This document shows, piece after piece, positions 7,907 through 14,501 of a stretch of 14,501 nt of DNA (within the stretch, counting starts at the first letter, position 1; each line of letters starts with the position of its first letter). A model generated the notes under the pieces. That model saw nothing but the letters and a program-made list of their open reading frames with translations. It did not search any database and was not told where the DNA came from. Source of the DNA: JBHJHK01 sp050330975 (GTDB taxonomy: Bacteria; Pseudomonadota; Gammaproteobacteria; Competibacterales; Competibacteraceae). The stretch spans positions 1 to 14,501 of the forward strand of contig JBHJHK010000432.1 in NCBI GenBank assembly GCA_050330975.1, given 5' to 3'. The position numbers were made by a program, and so were the translations under genes.

Positions 7907-7914
7907 GACCCTTC

Positions 7915-7920
7915 CCTCCT
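7915..7920 (-). promoter_or_regulatory. Ribosome binding site of the histidine kinase
   Basis: AGGAGG on the minus strand, 8 bp before the ATG at 7906; a near-consensus site that fixes the start. Confidence 0.75.
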
Positions 7921-7994
7921 ATCCCCCGTCAAAGCCCTGCTGCCTGCGCTGTACCGAGTTGTGTCCAAACAGTAGAGCGCACTTCAGTGGCCCG

Positions 7995-8021
7995 AGTATA
8001 ACGGAATGTACTCCTTTGCAA
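7995..8021 (-). promoter_or_regulatory. Candidate promoter of the kinase-regulator operon
   Basis: On the minus strand TTGCAA (8016-8021) and TATACT (7995-8000) are separated by 15 bp, about 89 bp before the kinase start. Both boxes are close to sigma-70 consensus but the spacing is short, so the call is tentative. Confidence 0.35.
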
Positions 8022-8025
8022 GCGC

Positions 8026-8092
8026 CCTCAACCTTGACGACCCCGGGGTTGAGGAGGTCCGCCGCTCCCCGTGGACCGCCTGCGGCCCGCAG
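8026..8092. repeat. Cluster of three consecutive inverted repeats in the 309-bp gap between cyclase and kinase genes
   Basis: The gap 7907-8215 holds no gene I can support. It holds the kinase promoter candidate and, just beyond it, three hairpins in a row: CCTCAACC/GGTTGAGG (8026-8033 with 8047-8054, 8-bp perfect stem), GGTCC/GGACC (8056-8060 with 8073-8077) and CTGCGG/CCGCAG (8080-8085 with 8087-8092, which needs a larger loop by opening the inner pairs). They lie 124 bp or more past the cyclase stop in its direction of transcription and could end that transcript or bind a regulator of the kinase operon. No T-run follows on either strand. Confidence 0.45.
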
Positions 8093-8215
8093 TGGCCCCC
8101 TAGGCGAGGATCGCTTTCGGGGTGGCCTTGGGTGGCGAGGAGATTTCAGGGCCGAGCCAGGAGGGCCAGCTGCCGAAGTTCGCCGCAGGTGCAGTAGATC
8201 CCAGGGAATAGGGGA

Positions 8216-10294
8216 TTAGGCCGCGCCCAAACGCGCCTTGGCCCGCGCCAGGGCCATGAGGGGAAAGTAGTGGCGATAGAGGTGATAGCGGAGCATAAAC
8301 CCCCGGGCCAATTCGGCCCCCTGGGCGAGGCCTAGGTCGGCGTCGAGGTCGATGCGCGCCCCGACCCCGTAGCCCGGGAAGCCGGTACCGGTGTAGTGCT
8401 GTTCGTGCCAGGTACCGGCTCGCTGGGTGGTCAGCAGGTAATCCACCCCGCCCTCGAGGGCCTTGAGGGTGGCCTCGCCGGGCAGGGCGGCCAACGCCAT
8501 GAGGGCCCAACCGGTTTGGGAGGGGGTGGAGGGACCCTTGCCCCGCCACTGGGCATCCATATACGAGGCACAGGACTCCCCGAAGCCACCGTCGGGATTT
8601 TGGTGTTCCAAGAGCCACGCGCCAGCTCGCTGGAGGTAGGGGGCGGTCATGTCTTCTCCCACCGCCGCCAAAGCCGGCACCACGGCGCCGATACCGTAGA
8701 TGTAGTTGACCCCCCAGCGGCCAAACCAACTGCCATCGCGTTCTTGTTCGGCGCGGATAAAGGCCACGGCCGACGCCACTGCGGGGTAGTCGAGGCTGTA
8801 GCCCAACACCCCCAACGCCTCCAGGCTGTGGGCGGTGACGTCCACCGAGGGGGGATCCAAGGTTTCGCCGAAGTCGCAAAAGGGAATCTGGGTCACCAGG
8901 GTGTCGGTGTTGTCTTTGTCAAAGGCCCCCCAGCCACCGTTTTTACTCTGGAGGGCGAGAAGCCAGCGGGCGGCGCGGCTCACCGAGCAAGCCACCCGCT
9001 GTCGCTGATGGGCGTTGGCCAAGCGTCCCTCCAGGCGACTCAAGACGATGAGGGCCACGGCGGTGTCGTCGACGTCGGGATACCAGCGATTGGCCCGCTC
9101 AAAGGCCCAGCCGCTGGGCTCCACCTGCCGATCTGACCTGGCGAGCCCCATTTGCCAATCGCCCCCCAAACGCACTTCGTGGTCGAGGATGTAGTCCACG
9201 GCCCGCGCAACACTGGGGTGGTGGGGATCGACACTGGCATCCAAGAAGGCCAGCAGGGTCAACAGGGTATCCCACACGGGGGATTCACAAGCCTGGATGC
9301 GGCAACCGCCTTTGGGGGTGGTAAACGACCAATGGTCATCGAGGGTCGCCAAGCCCTTGGCCAACACCGGATGGTCCAAGGCATACCCCTCTTGGTGGAG
9401 GGCCATGAGGCTGTAGATCCACGGTGGCTGGATGCCACCCCAGGAGCCGTCGGCGTCTTGGTGTTTGACAATCCACTCCAAACACAGGCGCCGCCCCGCC
9501 GTCCTCCCCGGGTTCAATCCGATGCCCTGATAGCCGTGGAGGAGGCGATCTACGACGTGGAATAGCCGCTGAAGGGCATTTTTTGGGGGGGGCAAGCGGT
9601 AGTCGTGGGCCTTGCGCCCGGCGGGAAACAGTTCGTCGAGGCGCTGTTGGGGCCCGAGGGGATGGCTCGGCCTTGCCGCCGACAACAGCGTCAAAGGCAA
9701 CAGGGTCGCCCGGGCCCAGCAGGCGAAGCGGTAGATATTAAACGGCGCAAAGGAAGGCAAAAAGATAATTTCCGGGGGGAGGTTGGGCACCGCCGACCAG
9801 GGCCATTCGCCGATGAGGGCCAGCCAATAGCGGGTGAACACCCGGGTGGCCCCGAGCCCGCCGTGGGACAGAATCCACGATCTGGCCTTGGCCAAATGGG
9901 GGCTTTGGGGATCGTCGCCGTAGGCCCGCAGGGCGGCATAGCACTCCACGGTGGTGTTGATGTCCCCGGCGGCGGCGTCGAAGTAGACTTCCCAGGCGCC
10001 GTCGGAACGCTGGTCGTCCCGCAGCGTCTTGAGGAGGGCGGGGACTTTGGGATCATCGCGGCGGCCCAGGACGTGGAAGGCCAGCAGCCACTGGGCCTCC
10101 ATACAACAATTGGATTCTAGATAGCCGCGCCAAAACCCTTCGGGGGTCTGATGGGCCATGGACCAGTCCACGGCGCAGGCGATGGCTCCCTCCAGGGTGG
10201 CCCCGGCCTTGGGCGTCGTCTTTGGGGCGATGGAGGGGGACTCAGGACTCATGGATAAGATGGATTGTGGCGCGGAGAATTCCGGGGGACTCAT
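8216..10294 (-). CDS. shc: Squalene-hopene cyclase (class II triterpene cyclase)
   Basis: Cyclises squalene to pentacyclic hopene at the membrane, the first committed step of hopanoid synthesis. The 692-residue protein shows the catalytic DVDD (407-410, DXDD) in RWYPDVDDTAVALI and many QW-type repeats: DGSWGG (282-287), NGGWGAFDKDN (452-462), DGSWFGRWGVNYIYG (520-534), DGGFGESC (568-575) and PSQTGWALMAL (591-601). PFCDFGETLDPPSVDVTAHSLE matches the bacterial enzyme core. The first 30 residues are a Ser/Pro-rich extension. Near the end, HYTGTGFPG (633-641) is separated from FMLRYHLYRHYFP (666-678) by about 24 residues, where the Alicyclobacillus enzyme as I remember it has a single residue. 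The N-terminal helix reads LESNCCMEAQWLL rather than the common LEADVTIEAEY form. The start at 10294 has GAGGAG 4 bp upstream. No other hopanoid gene is in the window. Confidence 0.95.
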   Translation of the reverse strand: MSPPEFSAPQSILSMSPESPSIAPKTTPKAGATLEGAIACAVDWSMAHQTPEGFWRGYLESNCCMEAQWLLAFHVLGRRDDPKVPALLKTLRDDQRSDGAWEVYFDAAAGDINTTVECYAALRAYGDDPQSPHLAKARSWILSHGGLGATRVFTRYWLALIGEWPWSAVPNLPPEIIFLPSFAPFNIYRFACWARATLLPLTLLSAARPSHPLGPQQRLDELFPAGRKAHDYRLPPPKNALQRLFHVVDRLLHGYQGIGLNPGRTAGRRLCLEWIVKHQDADGSWGGIQPPWIYSLMALHQEGYALDHPVLAKGLATLDDHWSFTTPKGGCRIQACESPVWDTLLTLLAFLDASVDPHHPSVARAVDYILDHEVRLGGDWQMGLARSDRQVEPSGWAFERANRWYPDVDDTAVALIVLSRLEGRLANAHQRQRVACSVSRAARWLLALQSKNGGWGAFDKDNTDTLVTQIPFCDFGETLDPPSVDVTAHSLEALGVLGYSLDYPAVASAVAFIRAEQERDGSWFGRWGVNYIYGIGAVVPALAAVGEDMTAPYLQRAGAWLLEHQNPDGGFGESCASYMDAQWRGKGPSTPSQTGWALMALAALPGEATLKALEGGVDYLLTTQRAGTWHEQHYTGTGFPGYGVGARIDLDADLGLAQGAELARGFMLRYHLYRHYFPLMALARAKARLGAA

Positions 10295-10298
10295 GGGG

Positions 10299-10304
10299 CT
10301 CCTC
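10299..10304 (-). promoter_or_regulatory. Ribosome binding site of the cyclase gene
   Basis: GAGGAG on the minus strand, 4 bp before the ATG at 10294. It selects this start over the in-frame ATG at 10252, which has no such site. The remaining gap to the HD gene (to 10371) shows no convincing promoter. Confidence 0.6.
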
Positions 10305-10371
10305 AGGGGATGGTGTTCCTACCCCATAGCACGCTTGGGCGAGGAGGTCTAGAGGTCGTATTGACAAGCAC

Positions 10372-10794
10372 CTAGCCTTCGCTTAACCGCCGCCAGGCGG
10401 CGTGGTACTTGGCCAGCCGCACCGCGTCTTGGTCGGCAAAGGTGGGCAGCCGCAACAGATTCATGTTGTCCACCAAATCCGCCAGCTTCACCTGGCGGGC
10501 GACCCGGTTGGTGGCGATGCGATCGATATAGTCCTGGTAGGCCTCCCCCTCCCGGTGGGTGAGGCAATCCAAGGCGTCGACCACCTGGGGGGAAAAACCC
10601 TCGGCCCGAAGGTCTGCCAAGGTCCAATGACTGTCTTCCACCACGTCGTGGAGGACTGCTGCAATCTTGGCGTCTGCGGTGGTGACGGCGAACATCAAGC
10701 CCAGGGGATGGAGCACGTAGGGCTGGCCGTTTTTCTGGCGCTGGCCCTTGTGGGCGGCTACGGCGATTTCCATGGCCCGTTGCAAATCCGCCAC
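10372..10794 (-). CDS. Stand-alone HD phosphohydrolase, small alarmone hydrolase (SpoT hydrolase/MESH1-like)
   Basis: A 140-residue cytoplasmic protein equal to the hydrolase half of RelA/SpoT, without synthetase, TGS or ACT domains. In the RSH family this domain removes the 3'-pyrophosphate of (p)ppGpp. The full metal-site set is present: AHKGQRQKNGQPYVLHP (14-30) with H29, VLHDVVEDS (47-55) with H49-D50 and the catalytic E53-D54, and VKLADLVDNMN (102-112) with D106. THREGEAYQDYIDRI (79-93) is also typical. The GTG start at 10794 is preferred because GGAGAG lies 8 bp upstream and it follows the stop of the preceding gene by 4 bp; a TTG at 10824 and an ATG at 10773 are alternatives. Tight coupling to the HbpS-like gene suggests one mRNA. 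The substrate is inferred; related HD proteins can act on other nucleotides. Confidence 0.85.
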   Translation of the reverse strand: MADLQRAMEIAVAAHKGQRQKNGQPYVLHPLGLMFAVTTADAKIAAVLHDVVEDSHWTLADLRAEGFSPQVVDALDCLTHREGEAYQDYIDRIATNRVARQVKLADLVDNMNLLRLPTFADQDAVRLAKYHAAWRRLSEG

Positions 10795-10798
10795 GGGG

Positions 10799-11218
10799 TT
10801 AACTCTCCAACCCGGCGGCGGCAATACCGGCCAAGGCGCAGATCTCGTCTTGGTCGGAGAGATCCCCCGAGATCCCCACGGCGCCGATGATCTCCCCCTG
10901 GTGCTTGATCAACACCCCCCCGGCGGCGGGAATGATATCCCCGGGGGCGGCGGTGGCCAGGGCGGCGACAAAACTGGGGCGCTCGGCGGCCATCTCGGCG
11001 ATGGCCCGGGACGTGGTGGACAGGGCCAACGCCGCCCTGGCTTTGCCCCGGGCGACGGTGGGTCGCAGGGGTGCCGAACCGTCTTCCCGGACCAGATACT
11101 TGATTTCGCCGCTTTGGTCCAACACCACCACGGTCAAGGGCTTGAGACCCAGTTCGCGGCCCTTGGCCAAGGCTTTGTCGGTGAGGGTACGGGCGAGGTC
11201 CAGGGTCAAGGTCGACAT
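10799..11218 (-). CDS. HbpS/GlcG family protein (DUF336 fold), possible heme or small-ligand binder
   Basis: A 139-residue protein covering one complete GlcG/HbpS-type domain. Recognisable parts are LTVVVLDQSGEIKYLVREDG (28-47), the KARAAL helix, the PAAGGVLIKHQGEIIGAVGISG stretch in the second half, and the closing DQDEICALAGIAAAGL. Family members include Streptomyces HbpS, which binds heme and modulates a sensor kinase, and GlcG of glycolate operons; the role of most is unknown. No signal peptide is seen, so it is probably cytoplasmic, unlike secreted HbpS. The ATG at 11218 gives the usual N-terminus (MSTLTLDLARTLTDKAL); AAGG lies about 8 bp upstream. It is the first gene of a unit with the HD hydrolase 4 bp downstream. 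Heme binding is not shown by any residue I can point to with certainty. Confidence 0.88.
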   Translation of the reverse strand: MSTLTLDLARTLTDKALAKGRELGLKPLTVVVLDQSGEIKYLVREDGSAPLRPTVARGKARAALALSTTSRAIAEMAAERPSFVAALATAAPGDIIPAAGGVLIKHQGEIIGAVGISGDLSDQDEICALAGIAAAGLES

Positions 11219-11253
11219 GGTGGTGGCCTTTGGCTGTGGGCTTGAGGCTAGAC

Positions 11254-11283
11254 AGCATAGCCCCCTGTGCTCATAAACATCAA
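11254..11283 (-). promoter_or_regulatory. Candidate promoter of the HbpS-like/HD unit
   Basis: On the minus strand TTGATG (11278-11283) and TATGCT (11254-11259) with 18-bp spacing, about 36 bp before the ATG at 11218. It lies in the 156-bp divergent gap shared with the PAS sensor gene; on the other strand TATTAT (11347-11352) is a possible -10 box but has no -35 partner at good distance. Confidence 0.4.
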
Positions 11284-11374
11284 AGGGCAACTCGCCTTGG
11301 CGTCCTTGGGGCGCCGATCCATGGCCATTGGGGGTGGTGGCGTAAGTATTATCACGAATGGGCTCCTCTCCCCC

Positions 11375-14300
11375 ATGACGGACGACAATACGGGTGAGCA
11401 CTTTGCTCCTTACCGGGCCCCCCATGGTCCTTGGTCCCCCGGACCGGAACTGCGAGTCTGGCCATCCATCGGGACTCACTTCTCCCCGTCGACGCCCGCT
11501 GCGATTTTTCAACGCCCATCTGCAGCCCAAGACTATGGTGTATCGGTGGATATCAGCCCCAAAGTACCCCAACCCACCACTTCCGCCCAACCCGATATTG
11601 GCACCATCGTCCAACGCATTATCCTCGACGAATTCGTCCCCCCCTGGGCCCTAGTGGACGCCGACGGCATCATTCAGCAGTTGTCCGGGCAAATGGACAG
11701 GTATTTGCCATTCAACGCCGGGCCCTACGAGGGCCAGCTGGTCCAGCTGGCCCAGATGGGCTTGCGCAAGACCCTAGGGGGCGCCCTTGAGGAGGCCCAC
11801 CGACGGCGATGCAAGGTGGTCGCAGACCCCTTGCCGCTGGCGGTGTCCCAGGGCGTCCAGGCGGTCGTGGTGACGGTGCATCCCGTGCCTCAACTGGGCA
11901 GCGGGAAGCCATGGCTATTGGTGGTATTCCAAGACGTCGGCCCGCCCTGGCCCCGGAGCGACGGACAAAGCCATGGGCGGGCGGCCGACGCCGAGCACTC
12001 GGTGGAACAGCTCAAACGGGAGCTCACCGCAGTCCGGGCCAGCTTGGCGCAGACCATCCGTGACGCCGAGGCCACCACCGTCGAGCTCCAGCTCGCCAAC
12101 GAAGAACTACGGGCCAGCAACGAGGAACTGCAAACCGCCCAGGAAGAACTCCAGGCCAGCAACGAGCAGCTCCATCGCACCTACAACGATCTGGAAAGCC
12201 TGCTGCTGTGCGGTGAAATTGCAGCGCTATTCCTGGATCAAAAGGGCTGCATCCTGCGCTTCACCAAGGCGGCCACCGCCCTCTATCCCTTGATCCCCGG
12301 GGATATTGGCCGCCCCCTGGCCTGTTTCAGCGCCGACGAAACCATGCCGCCCTTGCCCCCCGGCGGCGCCCTGCGGCCAGGTGAAGCCGTGGTGGACGAG
12401 GTGGCGGGTCGCGATGGACGCCATTACCAGCGTCGGGTGCTGCCCTGCATCGCCGCCGATGGCCGCCAGCGGGGGATGGTCATCACCTTTAACGACATCA
12501 CCCAGGCCAAGGTCGCCCGGCAGGCACTGCAGCGCAGCGAAGCCCAGGCCCGCCACCGGCTGCGAGAAATCGAAGAGATCTACCAAAACGCCCCAGTGGG
12601 TTTGTGCGTCCTCGACGCCGAGCTGCGCTTTGTGCGAATCAACCAGCGGTTGGCGGAGATCAATGGCTTGTCGGTCCAAGACCACCTGGGGAAAACGGTG
12701 GGGGAAGTCCTGCCCGATTGGGTCTTTGATGTCGAGCCCGTCCTGCGCCAGGTGCTGACCACTGGTCTCCCCGTGGTGGGCCTGGCCCTCAGGGGCGAAG
12801 CCGCTGCCCAACCCGGGGTGACCCGCCACTGGTTGGGGGACTGGCTGCCCATCCGCGACGATCGAGGCCTGGTGGTGGGCATCAGCGTCGTCGCCCAAGA
12901 AGTGACGGAAGCCAAACGGGCGGCCGAGGAGATGGCCCTGTGGCGCAACCGCTATGCCACCGCTGCCGAGGCCTCGGGTCACATCCTCTACGACTGGGAT
13001 CCCGCCACCAACCAGGTGGTGTACGACGGCGATGTCGAGGGGTTGTTGGGCTTTACCGCCGCCCAACTCCAGGGGGATTTGGCGCGCTGGATCGAGCGGA
13101 TTCACCCCGATGACCGAGCCCTCTTTCAAGGGGAAATCGACCGGGTGATCGACAGTCGCGACGCCTTTGACCTCACCTTTCGCATGATCCACAAGGACGG
13201 CCGGGTGGTCTACTGCGAGGACCGGGGGCGGTTTTTCTTCGACGCCGCTGGCAACATCGTGCGCATGGTGGGTTTTATCATGGATATCAGCGAACGGGTC
13301 TACACCCGTGCGACCCTTGAGGTCCACCAACGGGCCATGGCCGCCGCCAAAGATGGGATCTTGATCGCCGACGCCCAGCAACGCGACCATCCCATCATTT
13401 ATGTCAATCCCGCCTTTGAAGCGATAACCGGCTATTCCCAAGACCAAGCCTTGGGCCTCAACTGCCGGTTTTTGCAAGGGCCCACCACCGACGCCCAAGC
13501 CATAGCCGCCATGGGTCGGGCCCTGGGTGAGCAGCGGGAATGCCAGGTGACCCTCCTCAACTACCGCCGAGACGGTACCCCCTTTTGGAACGACGTGCGC
13601 ATTACCCCCGTGCGCGATCCACGGGGCGCGGTGACCCACTGGGTCGCGATACAAACCGACATCAGCGACAGCATCCACAGCCAGCAGCGCCTGCGGGCCA
13701 GCGAAGCCCGTTATCGTTCGTTGATCCAGGCCACCAACGCGGTGATCTTCCAAACCGATGCCCAGGGGGGCTTTGCAAAGCCCCAGGGCTTGTTCGAGAA
13801 CTACACCGGCTTTGACGCCCCGCGGCAAGCCGAGCGCGGCTGGTTTAACGCCTTCCACATCGGCGATCGCCCCGCCCTGGAGGCGGCCTGGACCACGGCG
13901 TTGGCCGAGGCGACGCTGCTGCGCTTTGAAGGACGGTTGTGGCACGCCGCCAGCGGCGACTATCACTTTGTCCGCCTCTCGGCGGTGCCCGTGAGCCGAT
14001 TTGACGGCGCCCACGGCGAGTGGATCGGGGCCATCGAAGACATCCACCAATCCAAACTGACCGCCCAAGCCCTGGCGGCCAGCGAAGCCCGCTTTCAAGA
14101 AGCCGCCGCCGCCGCTGGCTTTGGCACCTTTGATATGGATATCGAGGCCGGCACCGTCCACGGGTCGACGGAGCTCAAGGCCATCCTGGGCCTCCCCTTG
14201 GATGCCCCAGCCCCAATGTCCCCGGGGGATTGGTTCCCCGAGGTGGTTCCCCCCGAGGACCGGGCCCAGGTGGCCGAAGATATCCAAAGGGCCCTGGAGC

Positions 14301-14501
14301 CGGATGGCACGGGTCAGTTTCACCACGACCATCGCATCCTCCGCCCCGACGGCAGCGTGCGGTGGGTCGATGTCTCGGGGGAAATCCGCTTCGAAACCCG
14401 CGGCGCTGGGCGTCGGGCGGTGCGCGCTTCGGGGGCGGTGATCGACGTCACCGAGCGCAAACTGGCCGAGCTGGCCTCGGGGTCGCGGCCGCCGCCGGCC
14501 C
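11375..14501 (+). CDS. Multi-PAS/LOV sensor protein with CheB/CheR-fusion tail architecture, 3' end off window
   Basis: An open frame of 1042 codons that continues past the right edge. Order of parts: a Pro-rich N-terminus (1-75); the linker domain usually found after CheR in CheB/CheR fusions (about 78-185, with FVPPWALVDADG and QMGLRKTLGGALEEA); a coiled coil of NEEL-type repeats (about 210-276); the PAS_10-like domain of that family (about 276-380, ILRFTKAATALYPLIPGDIG); PAS2 (about 400-512); PAS3 (about 526-646, with HPDDRALF); a LOV domain (about 651-766); PAS5 (about 779-897); and PAS6 (about 901-1036) ending in DVTERKLAELA. No CheB or CheR catalytic domain precedes it. No transmembrane segment is seen, so it is cytoplasmic. 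The output, probably a histidine kinase or cyclic-di-GMP domain, lies off window. The start is uncertain: the ATG at 11375 lacks a Shine-Dalgarno site, and in-frame ATG 11321 or GTG 11267 are possible. Confidence 0.88.
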   Translation, partial: MTDDNTGEHFAPYRAPHGPWSPGPELRVWPSIGTHFSPSTPAAIFQRPSAAQDYGVSVDISPKVPQPTTSAQPDIGTIVQRIILDEFVPPWALVDADGIIQQLSGQMDRYLPFNAGPYEGQLVQLAQMGLRKTLGGALEEAHRRRCKVVADPLPLAVSQGVQAVVVTVHPVPQLGSGKPWLLVVFQDVGPPWPRSDGQSHGRAADAEHSVEQLKRELTAVRASLAQTIRDAEATTVELQLANEELRASNEELQTAQEELQASNEQLHRTYNDLESLLLCGEIAALFLDQKGCILRFTKAATALYPLIPGDIGRPLACFSADETMPPLPPGGALRPGEAVVDEVAGRDGRHYQRRVLPCIAADGRQRGMVITFNDITQAKVARQALQRSEAQARHRLREIEEIYQNAPVGLCVLDAELRFVRINQRLAEINGLSVQDHLGKTVGEVLPDWVFDVEPVLRQVLTTGLPVVGLALRGEAAAQPGVTRHWLGDWLPIRDDRGLVVGISVVAQEVTEAKRAAEEMALWRNRYATAAEASGHILYDWDPATNQVVYDGDVEGLLGFTAAQLQGDLARWIERIHPDDRALFQGEIDRVIDSRDAFDLTFRMIHKDGRVVYCEDRGRFFFDAAGNIVRMVGFIMDISERVYTRATLEVHQRAMAAAKDGILIADAQQRDHPIIYVNPAFEAITGYSQDQALGLNCRFLQGPTTDAQAIAAMGRALGEQRECQVTLLNYRRDGTPFWNDVRITPVRDPRGAVTHWVAIQTDISDSIHSQQRLRASEARYRSLIQATNAVIFQTDAQGGFAKPQGLFENYTGFDAPRQAERGWFNAFHIGDRPALEAAWTTALAEATLLRFEGRLWHAASGDYHFVRLSAVPVSRFDGAHGEWIGAIEDIHQSKLTAQALAASEARFQEAAAAAGFGTFDMDIEAGTVHGSTELKAILGLPLDAPAPMSPGDWFPEVVPPEDRAQVAEDIQRALEPDGTGQFHHDHRILRPDGSVRWVDVSGEIRFETRGAGRRAVRASGAVIDVTERKLAELASGSRPPPA
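13325..13672 (+). other. LOV (blue-light, flavin-binding) domain within the PAS sensor
   Basis: Residues 651-766 of the sensor. IIYVNPAFEAITGYSQDQ leads to GLNCRFLQGPTTD, whose C697 is the flavin-adduct cysteine. N729 (in LLNYRRDG), N739 (in TPFWND) and Q760 (in VAIQTDIS) fall 32, 42 and 63 residues after it, the same spacing as N482, N492 and Q513 relative to C450 in oat phototropin LOV2. Q701 also matches. All residues needed for FMN binding and photocycling that I can check are present except that the usual GRNC reads GLNC. Confidence 0.93.

Noticed and set aside
8100..8215. Minus-strand open frame reaching past the cyclase stop, possibly a small gene.
   Set aside because: Most of it is a shadow of the cyclase gene and the tail has no domain, start signal or family resemblance.
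11219..11614. Upstream extension of the HbpS-like gene on the minus strand.
   Set aside because: The added residues are unlike the family and cross the divergent promoter region and the start of the PAS sensor gene.
13863..13870. GCGATCGC, the cyanobacterial HIP1 octamer.
   Set aside because: I noticed only this one copy, inside a coding region; cyanobacterial genomes carry it far more often, so it does not indicate the host.
12227..14332. A 701-codon open frame on the minus strand opposite the PAS sensor gene.
   Set aside because: Its translation is Gly/His/Val-rich with no recognisable domain, while the plus strand encodes six clear PAS-type domains through the same bases. Long antisense frames are expected opposite GC-rich genes.

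Overview
The window is about 14.5 kb of GC-rich, tightly packed bacterial chromosome. The gene content (GlgE pathway, squalene-hopene cyclase, CheB/CheR-type PAS sensor, long-sensor histidine kinase) fits a proteobacterium, perhaps a gammaproteobacterium, but nothing in the DNA alone fixes the taxon. I saw no tRNA, rRNA, insertion sequence, integrase, CRISPR array or phage gene. Both window edges cut through a gene.

Positions 1-4175, minus strand: a three-gene glucan operon in transcription order glgB (branching enzyme), glgE (maltosyltransferase) and treS (trehalose synthase, only its N-terminus is here). glgB and glgE overlap by 4 bp, and glgE and treS are 30 bp apart. Together they can turn trehalose through maltose and maltose-1-phosphate into branched alpha-1,4-glucan. 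The maltokinase step is not in the window. A TATAAT box lies 33 bp upstream of the glgB start.

Positions 4462-5031, plus strand: a small membrane-anchored methyltransferase, divergent from glgB. Its start is preceded by a perfect 14-bp tandem duplication. Positions 5147-7906, minus strand: a two-component pair, a membrane histidine kinase with a large all-helical periplasmic sensor followed 30 bp later by a double-receiver response regulator with no DNA-binding or enzymatic output domain.

Positions 8216-11218, minus strand: a HbpS/GlcG-family protein, a stand-alone HD hydrolase of the (p)ppGpp hydrolase type, and a class II triterpene cyclase (squalene-hopene cyclase) with an insertion near the active-site end. 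The first two are almost certainly co-transcribed; the cyclase may be.

Positions 11375-14501, plus strand, running off the right edge: a multi-PAS sensor built on the coiled-coil and PAS tail of CheB/CheR fusion proteins, but with no CheB or CheR domain in front of it. Its fourth PAS domain is a canonical LOV blue-light receptor with the flavin-adduct cysteine and the flavin-contact Asn and Gln residues at the expected spacings. This is the most interesting object in the window. Its output domain lies beyond the edge.
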